From positions 3,234 to 64,566 of the forward strand of contig DBRR01000020.1 in the NCBI GenBank assembly GCA_002306055.1: a stretch of 61,333 bases of DNA, written 5' to 3'. Both the position numbers and the translations under genes were made by a program. A model generated the notes under the pieces. That model was given only the letters and a program-made list of their open reading frames with translations. It searched no databases and was not told the origin of the DNA. Of this stretch, positions 32,219 to 40,867 are shown piece by piece (position 1 is the stretch's first letter; the number at the start of each line of letters is the position of its first letter). Source of the DNA: Anaerolineaceae bacterium UBA1363. GTDB lineage: Bacteria; Chloroflexota; Anaerolineae; Anaerolineales; Anaerolineaceae.

Positions 32219-33598
32219 ATGAAAGACCAAGATCAGACCCGATTTCTATTGCACGAAAGTGATATCCCGCGCTTTTGGTACAACATGAACGCCGATAGTC
32301 CCGTTGCACCGACTCCTGTATTCAACCCTATAACGAAAGAATTGATAACGAAAGATGCGCTTGAAGTCCTTTTCCCGGTCCCGTTGATCGAACAAGAGGT
32401 AACCACTGAGCGTTTTGTGCCCATTCCTGAAGAAGTGCGCGAGATCTACAGGCTCTATCGCCCAACTTCGCTTATCCGTGCCCACAGGCTTGAAAAAGAA
32501 CTCAATACTCCAGCGCATATTTACTTTAAATTTGAGGGGGAATCTCCAGCCGGTTCGCATTAGCTGAATTCCGCCATTCCGCAGGCATTTTTCAACAAGA
32601 TCAGTGGGACTCATGCAATGACCACTGAAACCGGTGCGGGACAATGGGGAAGTGCCCTGGCAATGGCATGCCAGATGTTTGGGATCGACCTGGAAGTGTT
32701 CATGGTCAATGCCTCCTTCCTGGGCAAGCCATATCGCCGTGTGATCATGGAAACCTATGGGGCACAGGTCTTCGCCAGCCCTTCTCCGCGCACAAAAACC
32801 GGTCGGAGTTACCTTGAAAAACGCCTTGATCACCCCGGCTCGCTCGGTATTGCCATCTCCGAAGCCGTGGAGGTGGCAGCAGAATCTGACGGGAAAAAGA
32901 AATATGGGCTCGGATCGGTCCTCAACCACGTCATGCTGCACCAAACAGTCATTGGCGAAGAGGCATTGAAACAGATGGATTTGGCAGGAGAATATCCGGA
33001 TGTGGTCATTGGCTGCGTGGGGGGTGGTTCCAACTTCTCGGGCTTGGCGTTTCCGTTTTTACGGGAGAATTTGAAGAATGGTCAGCGCACCCGCTTTCTT
33101 GCAGTTGAACCGACCGCCACGCCCAGCCTGACCAGGGGCACGTATGGTTTCGATTACGGTGACAGCGCTGGGATTGTGCCAATCCTCAAGATGTACACGT
33201 TGGGCAGTGATTTTCTGCCCGACCCCATCCACGCTGGCGGTCTACGGTATCATGGAATGTCTCCGATTGTGAGTGCACTTTATAACGCTGGGTTGATTGA
33301 AGCTGTGGCGGTAGAACAGCGGGCTGTTTTTGAAGCCGGGATCCAGTTTGCGCGTGCTGAGGGCATTTTACCGGCACCTGAATCCGCTCATGCCATCCGT
33401 GCAGCCATCGATGAAGCCCTGGACGCGCGCGAGAATGGTGAAAAGCGTGTGATCCTTTTCAACCTCTCCGGGCACGGCTTTTTGGACCTTTCCGCCTATG
33501 ACCAGTATCTGCATAATGGAATGATCAACGGCAAGGTGTCTGACTCTCAGCTTGATGGCCTGTCTGAACGTCTTCCAAAGGTCCATTTTTCAGGATGA
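32219..33598 (+). pseudogene. trpB: TrpB2-type tryptophan synthase beta chain with in-frame TAG at the PLP-lysine codon
   Basis: The frame runs 460 codons, the normal length of TrpB2, and is open except for TAG at 32561-32563. The residues around it read GESPAGSH-*-LNSAIPQAFF; family members have GSHKLNSA, where K forms the Schiff base with PLP. So codon 115, normally AAG or AAA, is TAG. Everything else looks intact: TETGAGQWGSALA, the phosphate loop CVGGGSNF, and HAGGLRYHG. TrpB2 makes tryptophan from indole and serine. The gene has an intact Trp T-box and a GAGGAG ribosome site. Read without suppression it gives an inactive 114-residue fragment. A recent mutation, a base-call error or read-through are the options. 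Confidence 0.9.
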
Positions 33599-33727
33599 TG
33601 GATGCCTTACGACTGGCTATGCGAGAAACTTTAATTGGATTAAGGTGTACATGAACAGGTTGTCTTATACGAATCAAACAGAGAGCTGGTATACTGGCGC
33701 TATCAAATAACAAGGAAGAGGAGAACT

Positions 33728-34123
33728 ATGCAACCTTACTACACTAACATTGAAAAAGACACGATTGAAAATACTGACTTCCGGCGCGTCCTTTACACCG
33801 GGCATTTGCAGTTGGTTTTGATGTCTCTTGAACCTAAAGAAGATATCGGTCAGGAAGTGCATGATCACGTTGACCAGTTCTTTAGATTTGAAGCTGGTGA
33901 AGGCAAAGTGGTCACTGAAGACAATGAGATCACGGTGAAGGATGGCGATGTGGTGGTCATTCCGGCAGGAACTGTCCACAATATCATCAACACCTCCGCG
34001 ACAGAACGTCTCTCGATGTATACCATCTACTCACCAGCCAACCACCCGCATGGGACCGTTGCCCATACCAAACACGAAGCTGAGGAACTCGAGAAGAAAT
34101 ATCCCCCCGAATTCCACCATTAG
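33728..34123 (+). CDS. Small cupin-domain protein
   Basis: A 131-residue single-domain cupin. The first motif is GQEVHDHVDQFFRFEAGEG (two His and a later Glu-type position), and the second is GDVVVIPAGTVHNIIN with a His, together able to bind one metal ion. An EDNEITVKDGD strand lies between. Similar proteins are described as mannose-6-phosphate-isomerase-like, usually without proved activity. A GGAAGAGGAG ribosome site precedes it, and a strong terminator follows 17 bases after the stop, so it is transcribed alone. Confidence 0.9.
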   Translation: MQPYYTNIEKDTIENTDFRRVLYTGHLQLVLMSLEPKEDIGQEVHDHVDQFFRFEAGEGKVVTEDNEITVKDGDVVVIPAGTVHNIINTSATERLSMYTIYSPANHPHGTVAHTKHEAEELEKKYPPEFHH

Positions 34124-34140
34124 AATTTTGATGACACACA

Positions 34141-34163
34141 AAACCCGGCCTAACGCCGGGTTT
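34141..34163 (+). terminator. Intrinsic terminator of the cupin gene
   Basis: AAACCCGGC (34141-34149), loop CTAAC, GCCGGGTTT (34155-34163), then TTGTTGCT. Confidence 0.9.
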
Positions 34164-34232
34164 TGTTGCTCTTCGCGATTACTTAACCCGTTTACCCAGC
34201 TAGTGTGAAAATTCCCTGATCCCACTTATATC

Positions 34233-34402
34233 AAGGCAATTCGAACTTAGGGACATTATCACTTTGCTCTTACACAGCACAGAGGTGGTCAAGGATTCGT
34301 TAAACTAATGCGAGGACATGAGGCAATTCGACATGAGGCAATTCGACATGAGGCAATTCGAACTTGTGTCAAGGCAATTCGAATGTCAGGCAATTCGAAC
34401 TT
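34233..34402. repeat. Cluster of short GGCAATTCGA repeats with an embedded IS end
   Basis: GGCAATTCGA occurs six times in 170 bases; the 15-mer GACATGAGGCAATTC is tandem three times at 34315-34360. An inverted IS end (GGACATTATCACTTTGCTCT, part of 34249-34277) separates the first copy from the others. The repeats are close upstream of the rplS promoter region. The role is unknown; slipped-strand expansion next to a former insertion is possible. Confidence 0.75.
34249..34277. mobile_element. Solo insertion-sequence end (inverted relative to 4554 and 61311)
   Basis: GGGACATTATCACTTTGCTC plus TTACA is the reverse complement of the terminus at 4554-4580 with few changes. No transposase gene adjoins it. 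Confidence 0.6.
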
Positions 34403-34437
34403 GACAATTTCGCGGGTTATTGTGATATACTAATCGT

Positions 34438-34495
34438 CCGCGTCTCGAGCAGGTTGAGGCGCTTATCTTGCGTAAGTACTTGAAGGGAAGTTATT
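34438..34495 (+). promoter_or_regulatory. Possible structured leader of rplS
   Basis: GCGTCTC (34440-34446) can pair with GAGGCGC around 34456-34462, and CTTA...TAAG follows, just before AAGGGAAG and the rplS ATG. A TGATATACTAAT box at about 34421-34432 could be the promoter. Ribosomal protein genes often have autoregulatory leaders, but this one matches no known consensus I can recall. Confidence 0.35.
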
Positions 34496-34846
34496 ATGAA
34501 CCACACAGAATTATTGAAATCTGTCGAAGCCGAGAAAAATGTTAATATCCCGGATCTGTTCCCCGGCGATACCGTCAGCGTGCACACAATCATTAAAGAA
34601 GGCGATCGTGAACGCATCCAGGAATTCAAGGGTGTGGTGCTCTATGTCCGCGGCAATGCCAACGATGGCACTTTCACCGTTCGCCGTGTTGCCAGCAACG
34701 GTATCGGCGTGGAGCGCACCTTCCTCTTCAATTCACCACGCATCGCGAAAGTGGTGGTTGAACGCCACAACAAAGTACGCCGCGCCCGCCTGTACTTCCT
34801 GCGCGAACGCACGGGCAAGAGCGCTCGCCTGAAGCAGCGTTTCTAA
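34496..34846 (+). CDS. rplS: Ribosomal protein L19
   Basis: A 116-residue L19. Diagnostic segments are IPDLFPGDTVSVHTIIKEGD, RIQEFKGVVLYVRG, FTVRRVASNGIGVERTFLFNSPRI and KVRRARLYFLRERTGKSARL. The length equals the bacterial norm. L19 sits at the 30S-50S interface of the ribosome. The usual partners rpsP, rimM and trmD are not next to it, so here it is a single-gene unit with its own terminator. AGGGAAG precedes the ATG. Confidence 0.98.
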   Translation: MNHTELLKSVEAEKNVNIPDLFPGDTVSVHTIIKEGDRERIQEFKGVVLYVRGNANDGTFTVRRVASNGIGVERTFLFNSPRIAKVVVERHNKVRRARLYFLRERTGKSARLKQRF

Positions 34847-34870
34847 ACCGCGTTATTTTCACTGCACTTT

Positions 34871-34910
34871 AAAAGCCTTCTCCGTTTTCTCACCAGACGG
34901 GAGGGCTTTT
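34871..34910 (+). terminator. Intrinsic terminator of rplS
   Basis: AAAAGCCTTCTCCG pairs with CGGGAGGGCTTTT (34898-34910) with small mismatches, and T-rich sequence follows. Confidence 0.85.
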
Positions 34911-34934
34911 ACATTTAACAATTACGGAGACCCC

Positions 34935-35699
34935 ATGATACCTCGCATTGCGCTCGTCGCTTTTCGCATTCAAAAGCCTGGAAGTACCCCTACTTATTCG
35001 TCAAGAGAGGAACTGGTGCGCGCCATCCTGGCAGCCGGCGGCAGACCGTATCTTCTGCCTACTGCTTTGCCGCTGGATGCCATCCCTGAAGTTATGGGCG
35101 AATTTGATGGGCTGTTTATCTCTGGCGGTGGGGATATCCACCCGGATTTCTTCGGCGAGGAATTGCATCCAAGCATTGATGGAATAGATCGCGAACGCGA
35201 CCAGTTTGAACTGGCGCTTTGCCGGCAGGCAGTGGCAATGAACAAGGCGATCCTGGGGATCTGCCGTGGGCAGCAGGTCCTCAACGTAGCGCTGGGCGGA
35301 AACCTGGTGGTGGACATCCCCAGCATGCTGCCGGAAGCTGGAAAACACAGGTGGTGGCCAGGCTATAAGCGCAGCCGGCTTTCCCATTCGGTTCAGGTGG
35401 AAAAAGGCAGCCGCCTGGCGGATATCATGGGCGGCACGAAGTTTGGGGTGAACAGCCTGCACCACCAATCCGTGAAAGATCTTGGAGAGGGCGTGAAGAT
35501 TGTGGCAACAGCCCCGGATGGGGTGATCGAAGCGCTGGAGATGCCCGGCAAGCACTTTGTGCTGAGCGTGCAGTGGCATCCAGAGTGGCTGCCTGATTCG
35601 GAGCCAATGCAGCGGATCTTCAAGGCTTTTGTGGAAGCAAGCGGACGACATGCTAAAAGGAAATTTGGTTCCACCCCCCCTGCTTTAACAGCGTGCTAA
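34935..35699 (+). CDS. Class I glutamine-amidotransferase-like hydrolase (PuuD family)
   Basis: A 254-residue protein. SGGGDIHPDFFGEE (64-77), ILGICRGQQVLNVALGG with the nucleophile Cys110, and a late SVQWHPEW with the catalytic His and Glu two residues further complete the triad. The GGDxxP motif marks the gamma-glutamyl-GABA hydrolase (PuuD) group, which splits gamma-glutamyl amides in polyamine or related catabolism. No other puu genes are present. murI follows 9 bases later, so co-transcription is likely. Confidence 0.92.
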   Translation: MIPRIALVAFRIQKPGSTPTYSSREELVRAILAAGGRPYLLPTALPLDAIPEVMGEFDGLFISGGGDIHPDFFGEELHPSIDGIDRERDQFELALCRQAVAMNKAILGICRGQQVLNVALGGNLVVDIPSMLPEAGKHRWWPGYKRSRLSHSVQVEKGSRLADIMGGTKFGVNSLHHQSVKDLGEGVKIVATAPDGVIEALEMPGKHFVLSVQWHPEWLPDSEPMQRIFKAFVEASGRHAKRKFGSTPPALTAC

Positions 35700-35708
35700 A
35701 ATAAGCCC

Positions 35709-36533
35709 ATGACAAACACAGAGGCGCCGATTGGCGTTTACGATTCAGGGGTGGGTGGACTCTCGGTGCTGCGCGCTCTCCACAGCCAGTTACCCTTTGA
35801 GGCCACTCTCTACTTTGCAGATCAGGCAAAAGTTCCCTACGGTGAACGTCCCCTGGAAGAGGTGCGCCAACTCGCCGAAGGGGTCACGCGCATGATGATG
35901 CACGAGGGTGCCAAACTGATCGTCATCGCCTGTAACACTGCTTCAGCTGCCGCTCTCAAGTACCTGCGTGATCTTTACCCGAAATTTCCTTTTGTAGGCA
36001 TGGAGCCGGCTGTCAAACCAGCCGCCGAGCAAACCCTAAGCGGCAAGGTTGGCGTGCTGGCGACTCCATCCACTTTTCAGGGAGAATTGTATGCCTCCGT
36101 GGTGGAACGCTTTGCCAAAGACGTCCAGATCTTTGAGGCCACCTGCCCGGGGCTTGTAAAACAGATAGAACGCGGTTACCTCCAGACACCCCTCACCCGC
36201 CGCATCCTGCAGCAAGCCTTGCAGCCGATGCTTGCCGAAGGCGTTGATACGCTCGTGATGGGATGCACGCACTTCCCCTTTGTAATCCCGCTGATCCAGC
36301 AAATTGCTGGAGAGGGTGTGCGTGTGATCGATCCGGCGCCTGCCATCGCCCGGCAGACAGAGCGCGTTCTGATGCAGCATGACCTCCTCCGCTCTCCCGC
36401 TGCTGAACCAACCCAACGCTATCTGACCAGCGGAGATCCATCCCGCTTTTCACGCTTACTAGAGCAATTACTGGGCGTGAGAGCACAGCCGGAAAGATGG
36501 CATTGGGTTGGGGACTCTCTGCTGCGTGGATGA
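35709..36533 (+). CDS. murI: Glutamate racemase
   Basis: A 274-residue protein. It begins PIGVYDSGVGGLSVLRAL and has the two catalytic cysteines in IVIACNTASAA and VMGCTHFPF, which abstract and donate the alpha proton of glutamate. FADQAKVPYGERP and VGMEPAVKPAAE are further family segments. It supplies D-glutamate for peptidoglycan, implying the host makes at least some murein. It follows the amidotransferase-like gene by 9 bases. Confidence 0.97.
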   Translation: MTNTEAPIGVYDSGVGGLSVLRALHSQLPFEATLYFADQAKVPYGERPLEEVRQLAEGVTRMMMHEGAKLIVIACNTASAAALKYLRDLYPKFPFVGMEPAVKPAAEQTLSGKVGVLATPSTFQGELYASVVERFAKDVQIFEATCPGLVKQIERGYLQTPLTRRILQQALQPMLAEGVDTLVMGCTHFPFVIPLIQQIAGEGVRVIDPAPAIARQTERVLMQHDLLRSPAAEPTQRYLTSGDPSRFSRLLEQLLGVRAQPERWHWVGDSLLRG

Positions 36534-36750
36534 TTTTCTGGGGCTACCGCTCCTTTACTTTCGTCTTGTGATAAGTTTGACGGGCGATAATACTACCCGC
36601 GCTCCCAATGAGAGAAACTCCGATCCATTAGTGGAAAACCGCCATGCGTTTGAAAATCATCCAAACTGGCGGAAGAGCTCTTCCCTGCCGGTTTGCTTCA
36701 GCAAATACGCCGGGTCCACAGCGAAATTCCCGGCTATCGCATGAGCTGGC

Positions 36751-37620
36751 TTAAAAGCTTGCCATGCTTGGCAAAGCTGATTTAGCGGCACAGATAATGC
36801 CTACCAAACCCCGACCCGTATGAGCTCCGAGGGCGGTACCGAGGGTCACTGTTGGCTTCCATTCACACTTGAAGACTTTTTCCATCGAAGCTTTTAACTG
36901 ATTTGCGCCCACAGGGTTGGCTGCTGAGACGATTTGCGCCACAAGCTCGGTACCTGCTGGGTGAATCTTCATCACCATTTCGGTGATGCCATCGATTGCC
37001 TGTTGGAAGGAGCGCTTCTTGACTTTGTCATAGTATTTTCCATCCACTTTACTGACTTCGATCACTGGTTTGATGCCCAGCAGTGAAGCCAGCAAGCCTC
37101 TCAGATGGCTGATGCGACCGCCAGCGATGAGATACTTCAGATCGGGCAAGGTGAAGATAGTTGAAGACACATCCTGGATTTTGCGCAAAGTTTTAACAAC
37201 TTCTTCCATCTGATGACCAGCTTTCGCCATCGCGGAGGCAGTGCGCACTTGCCAGGCGGTGCCTGCAGATAGGGTGAGCGTGTCGATCAGGGTGATCTTC
37301 GCCTCAGGCACCATCGCTGCTGCCTGGACCGCGGCATTGTAAGTGCCGCTTAGGCCGGAAGAAAGGTGAATCGAGAGAATTTCTGGATCTTCCTGGGCGA
37401 GGCGTTTATAGACTTCCACAAATTCACCCACCGATGGGGTAGAGGTGATGGGCATGGTTGGGCTTGCATCCATCAAATCATAAAATTCATCTGGATCGAT
37501 ATCTACTCCAGAGATGTAGGATACGCCATTTACTTCGACTTTCAACGGAAGCATAGTAATCCCGATTGATTTGCATTCTTCGTATGAGATGTCCGCCCCA
37601 CTGTCTGTAACAATTTTCAT
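36751..37620 (-). CDS. DegV-family fatty-acid-binding protein
   Basis: A 289-residue protein from the ATG at 37620, which follows AGAGGTT and matches the usual start KIVTDSGADIS. The DegV fold is shown by TDSGADIS, ITSTPSVGEFVEVYKRL with the lipid-head-group Thr/Ser, HLSSGLSGTYNAA and a late LGTALGAHTGRGLVGI. DegV/FakB proteins bind one fatty acid and hand it to a kinase for phospholipid synthesis. No fakA-like gene is in the window. The upstream 650 bases contain repeats only. Confidence 0.94.
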   Translation of the reverse strand: MKIVTDSGADISYEECKSIGITMLPLKVEVNGVSYISGVDIDPDEFYDLMDASPTMPITSTPSVGEFVEVYKRLAQEDPEILSIHLSSGLSGTYNAAVQAAAMVPEAKITLIDTLTLSAGTAWQVRTASAMAKAGHQMEEVVKTLRKIQDVSSTIFTLPDLKYLIAGGRISHLRGLLASLLGIKPVIEVSKVDGKYYDKVKKRSFQQAIDGITEMVMKIHPAGTELVAQIVSAANPVGANQLKASMEKVFKCEWKPTVTLGTALGAHTGRGLVGIICAAKSALPSMASF

Positions 37621-38078
37621 ATTAACCTCTTTGGTATCTTGGATGGCTGTTATATTAAATACGAGCAAAAAAGGTCGGACTTTCAGCCGCCCACCTGCTT
37701 AAATTATAGTTTAAAAGACCATTGAAAGCAATACGTGCGCATTAGTTCATTAGTTCATCGTCGCATTAGTTCATCCTAAAATGTTACTGACACTGTTTTT
37801 TTTCCTGTCAATGTATGGGTTATGGGGGTTATGGGGGACCTGTGGGAATAGTGAGAACATCTGGTTGATGCCTGCATCAACCAGAATGACGTAAGGACAA
37901 ATTGTAGGGTTGATGCCAGCATCAACTATTGTGAGGGATGGACAAACCGATCAGGAAAAGGCATCCCGCAGGGGGAGGCTTCCCAAAAGGGACGCAAGCA
38001 GTCGCACGGCCTTTTCCCTACCAGGTTGCTTGATTTACCTTGCTTGAAACCCGGAGAAAAACTTGATTTCTATCAGAC

Positions 38079-38114
38079 CAAACACAACCACAAACACAAC
38101 CACAAACACAACCA
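38079..38114 (+). repeat. Tandem repeat, three perfect 12-base units
   Basis: CAAACACAACCA occurs three times without change in non-coding DNA upstream (in window coordinates) of the mutase genes. Confidence 0.9.
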
Positions 38115-38125
38115 TAAAGAACCTT

Positions 38126-38173
38126 CAGTAACATTATCTTTTGAGCCAATAACTATGTCTCAGTAACATTATC
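38126..38173. mobile_element. Probable orphan IS end with duplicated CAGTAACATTATC motif
   Basis: Two copies of CAGTAACATTATC lie 35 bases apart. Read in reverse they give GATAATGTTACTG twice, comparable to the doubled GATAATGTCC/GAAATGTCC and AAATGTTAC motifs at the termini of the other elements in this window. No transposase is nearby. Confidence 0.4.
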
Positions 38174-38296
38174 ATTTGGTTTGACACTTACGTACACACA
38201 AAAACACTACATACAAGTACAAAAAAATTATGAAAGTTGTATTGTCTCTTAAAAACAACCCCGGGATATTCCCGGGGCTGCCAGTTCTCACATTTA

Positions 38297-40849
38297 TTAC
38301 GCGCTTAGGGCTTTGTGCCAGGCTTGAATCACCTTGCGATTGCGTTTTTCGAGGGTTTGGGTCATTAGATCGATTTTTGCGAGGATATCTGCCATGCTCC
38401 AGTGTTGCCTGGAGATCACCTCTCGCACAGCCTGTTCTGTACGATCACTCAGGCGCGATTGGCACAGCATGTCCACCAGGTGCCACGGGGAATGCGCCTT
38501 GCGCAGCGTGTCGGCGGTGATGTCTTCCAGCTTCTTGAGCACTTCCGCCATCATACGCTGCCCAACTTGCAGATCAGCCGCTTCGATGTAGACACGGTTG
38601 ATGGGTTCGGTGCCAGAGGCGCGCATACGCAGGTAGTAATGATCATTCCCACTTTGATCGCTGAGCTGCATTTCCACCAGTTCATAGCGGATCCCGCCGA
38701 GGTAGACGATGTTCAATCCGGCAACCTTCAGTCCGTCCGCGCCGGGGTGCTCGGGCAGGTCAAGATAGTAATCAATGAAGGCTTCTTTCGCCTCAAGCGG
38801 CGCGTCCACATCTGAGCGACCAGCGTGAGAGGTTGGATCCGAGGAAGTGCCAAAGGAGTGCCAAAGTCCGGGAAGATTGACCAGTTCGTCCCAGATTTCC
38901 TGCAGCGTGCCCAGTGGTTTTTCAGCGCGGGTACCATAATAGGCGAGCATGTCCAGGATCAGCAAGTTTGCCCAGGGGCCGTCCTTATCGGTTATGTGCC
39001 CACGCGTGGTCAGGCCAGAGGATTCCTCGCCGCCGATCAGGATGCGGTCGCGCCAATCATCCGGAAGGATTTTAAGGTTGTTATACGCGGCATCTGTGCG
39101 GCGGATCTCCTCGATGTACTTGATCCCAACAGGTACGGCAAAAGCGTTTTGGAGGCTGCGCGAGGCGATATCTCCCACCCTGCATTTGTAAATCCGCTGC
39201 CCGACGTATCCTGGCAGAGCGCCCTTTGCAGGTTTATTGGCATCATTATTCGGAATCATGCCTGCCAACACTTCAAGCAGAGGGGAACCGGTTTGGGTGG
39301 CGATCACACGCCCGGTAATGCCGCGGTCCACGCCCAGGTAGCGCAGCAGCATTGGCAGGATCTGGTTGGGTCTGAAGTAAACTCCACCTTTATCCACAAT
39401 CCCAAAACGGTCAGCATCAGTGTCCATCCCCATGCCAATCTGCGCGCCGGTTTGGGCGACCGTCTTTTTGAGCAGCTGATTGAAGGGCTCTTCGGGGTTG
39501 GCGTAGTCCTGCCCGCCCAGATCCGGGTCAACATTTGCATGGATCACAGTGAAGCGAACGCCGGCCTCGCCGAGCAAACGGGTGAGATAGCCGCGCCCTG
39601 AGCCGTGCATCTCGTCCACTACCACCATTTTGTCAGCAAAAAAGCGGCGGATGCGGTCAAAATCAATTGGGATGCGGGCGTTGCCCTTACCGTTGTTTTT
39701 GATCCATTTGACGTAATCATCGAGGGGGTCAAAGCCCTGCACCAGCCCGCGCGCGCGGGCGTTCTCGACATTGCTTTGTCCGCCAGTGTGGTCGATCAGT
39801 TGGAGTTCGTTGATGCGGAAAGCAATGAAATCGGTCACATTGGTAGGGGCGGGGTAGCCCAAGCGGGGGTTGAACTTGATGCCCTGCCACTCCGGAGGGT
39901 TGTGGCTTGCGGTCGCAATGATCAACCCTGCCACTTCGTCAGGCGGAACCACTTCGGTCTCATAAAAAGCCAGGGCTGGGGTCGGCACGTCGCGCGTACC
40001 GATATGCACCTTGAAGCCATTGGCAAGGCAGGTTTCCGCGGTCCATTGGGTGACTACGTCTGAATTTCGGCGGGTATCATGCCCAAGCACAACCACTTTG
40101 CCAGAAAGATCTTCCGCGCCGACAAAGGAAGGTACGTTTTCGTTATTCAAAAAGTCACACACTGCCTGCACAACCTGGCGGGCGCGAGTCTCAGTGAAAT
40201 CAAATCCCCAGCGACCGCGTACGCCGGAAGTGCCAAAGCGCAGATATTTGCGGTCGTAAATTTCCCGCAGCAGTCCTTTTTTACCTGCCAATCCCAGCAA
40301 GACAGGATCCCCTGTGCGTAACCGCAAAGCAAACATACGCTCGAAAATGTTGCCGATCTGGATCACGCGGTACGCCATGAAACGGTCCGGATTCTGGTTG
40401 TCGTCCAGGCTTTCAAGCAAAGGCAGGATTTCGTAGCGGATATCCTCCGAAAGGCTAGCAAAGACGGAACTTTGCAGGTATCCCCGGGCAATCGCGATCG
40501 CTTTGCGGCGCATGTCCCCTGAGCGAGGCAGATAGTCCTCATCGATCTGCGCGCGCATTGCCTTCGTTGCGTCATCCTTGGCCTGGTAAAGCTCCAGCCG
40601 ACCCTGGGTGCCAGTGGCTGCCAGGGTGAGGAGCAGGCTGAAAATGCGCGAGGAGGTGACAATGTCTTCCCCGATTACTGCAGGATTGTTAGCCAGCCAG
40701 GTTTCCAGCTGTGCCAGGAAAGCATTCATGGCTTCGATAGCAGGCTGCCAGCTTTGGGGTTCGTCTGCCACCAGAATGGCGCGGTTGAGGCGGTTAAACT
40801 CTGTTGCCAGTTCAGCACTGAATTGAGAGGATCCGAAATTAGCTTGCAT
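38297..40849 (-). CDS. Large phosphoglucomutase/phosphomannomutase-family enzyme with N-terminal helical extension
   Basis: An 850-residue protein. Residues 1-195 are a helical extension not found in ordinary mutases. The mutase core then begins with YLRFGTSGVRG (202-212), has the phosphoserine loop TASHNPPEW with Ser315, the metal loop MGMDTDADRFGIVD and the sugar loop GGEESSG. A domain with RASGTEPINRVYIEA near 760 is the phosphate-binding end, and about 70 further residues follow. It interconverts hexose 1- and 6-phosphates; the sugar cannot be told. It lies 18 bases after glmM on the same strand, so both mutases are probably co-expressed. Confidence 0.92.
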   Translation of the reverse strand: MQANFGSSQFSAELATEFNRLNRAILVADEPQSWQPAIEAMNAFLAQLETWLANNPAVIGEDIVTSSRIFSLLLTLAATGTQGRLELYQAKDDATKAMRAQIDEDYLPRSGDMRRKAIAIARGYLQSSVFASLSEDIRYEILPLLESLDDNQNPDRFMAYRVIQIGNIFERMFALRLRTGDPVLLGLAGKKGLLREIYDRKYLRFGTSGVRGRWGFDFTETRARQVVQAVCDFLNNENVPSFVGAEDLSGKVVVLGHDTRRNSDVVTQWTAETCLANGFKVHIGTRDVPTPALAFYETEVVPPDEVAGLIIATASHNPPEWQGIKFNPRLGYPAPTNVTDFIAFRINELQLIDHTGGQSNVENARARGLVQGFDPLDDYVKWIKNNGKGNARIPIDFDRIRRFFADKMVVVDEMHGSGRGYLTRLLGEAGVRFTVIHANVDPDLGGQDYANPEEPFNQLLKKTVAQTGAQIGMGMDTDADRFGIVDKGGVYFRPNQILPMLLRYLGVDRGITGRVIATQTGSPLLEVLAGMIPNNDANKPAKGALPGYVGQRIYKCRVGDIASRSLQNAFAVPVGIKYIEEIRRTDAAYNNLKILPDDWRDRILIGGEESSGLTTRGHITDKDGPWANLLILDMLAYYGTRAEKPLGTLQEIWDELVNLPGLWHSFGTSSDPTSHAGRSDVDAPLEAKEAFIDYYLDLPEHPGADGLKVAGLNIVYLGGIRYELVEMQLSDQSGNDHYYLRMRASGTEPINRVYIEAADLQVGQRMMAEVLKKLEDITADTLRKAHSPWHLVDMLCQSRLSDRTEQAVREVISRQHWSMADILAKIDLMTQTLEKRNRKVIQAWHKALSA

Positions 40850-40867
40850 GAATACTCCTTAATTAGT

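Larger units (their letters stand above)
37621..38296. other. Intergenic patchwork of short repeats and an IS-like end
   Basis: No gene. Seen in order: GCATTAGTTCAT repeats (37739-37774), a perfect hairpin CTGGTTGATGC/GCATCAACCAG (37861-37884), a second GTTGATGC/GCATCAAC hairpin (37909-37926), three tandem copies of CAAACACAACCA (38079-38114) and two copies of CAGTAACATTATC (38126-38138, 38161-38173). The last pair, read in reverse, looks like the subterminal repeats of insertion sequences. Confidence 0.75.

Noticed and set aside
32561..32563. Pyrrolysine or selenocysteine insertion at the trpB2 TAG
   Set aside because: Pyrrolysine could not replace the free amine of the PLP lysine in an obvious way, TAG is not a selenocysteine codon, and no pyl genes or tRNA with CTA anticodon are in the window. 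Mutation, error or lysine-inserting suppression remain.
38825..39601. A 258-codon plus-strand frame opposite the large mutase
   Set aside because: The mutase motifs on the other strand are unmistakable; this frame has none.
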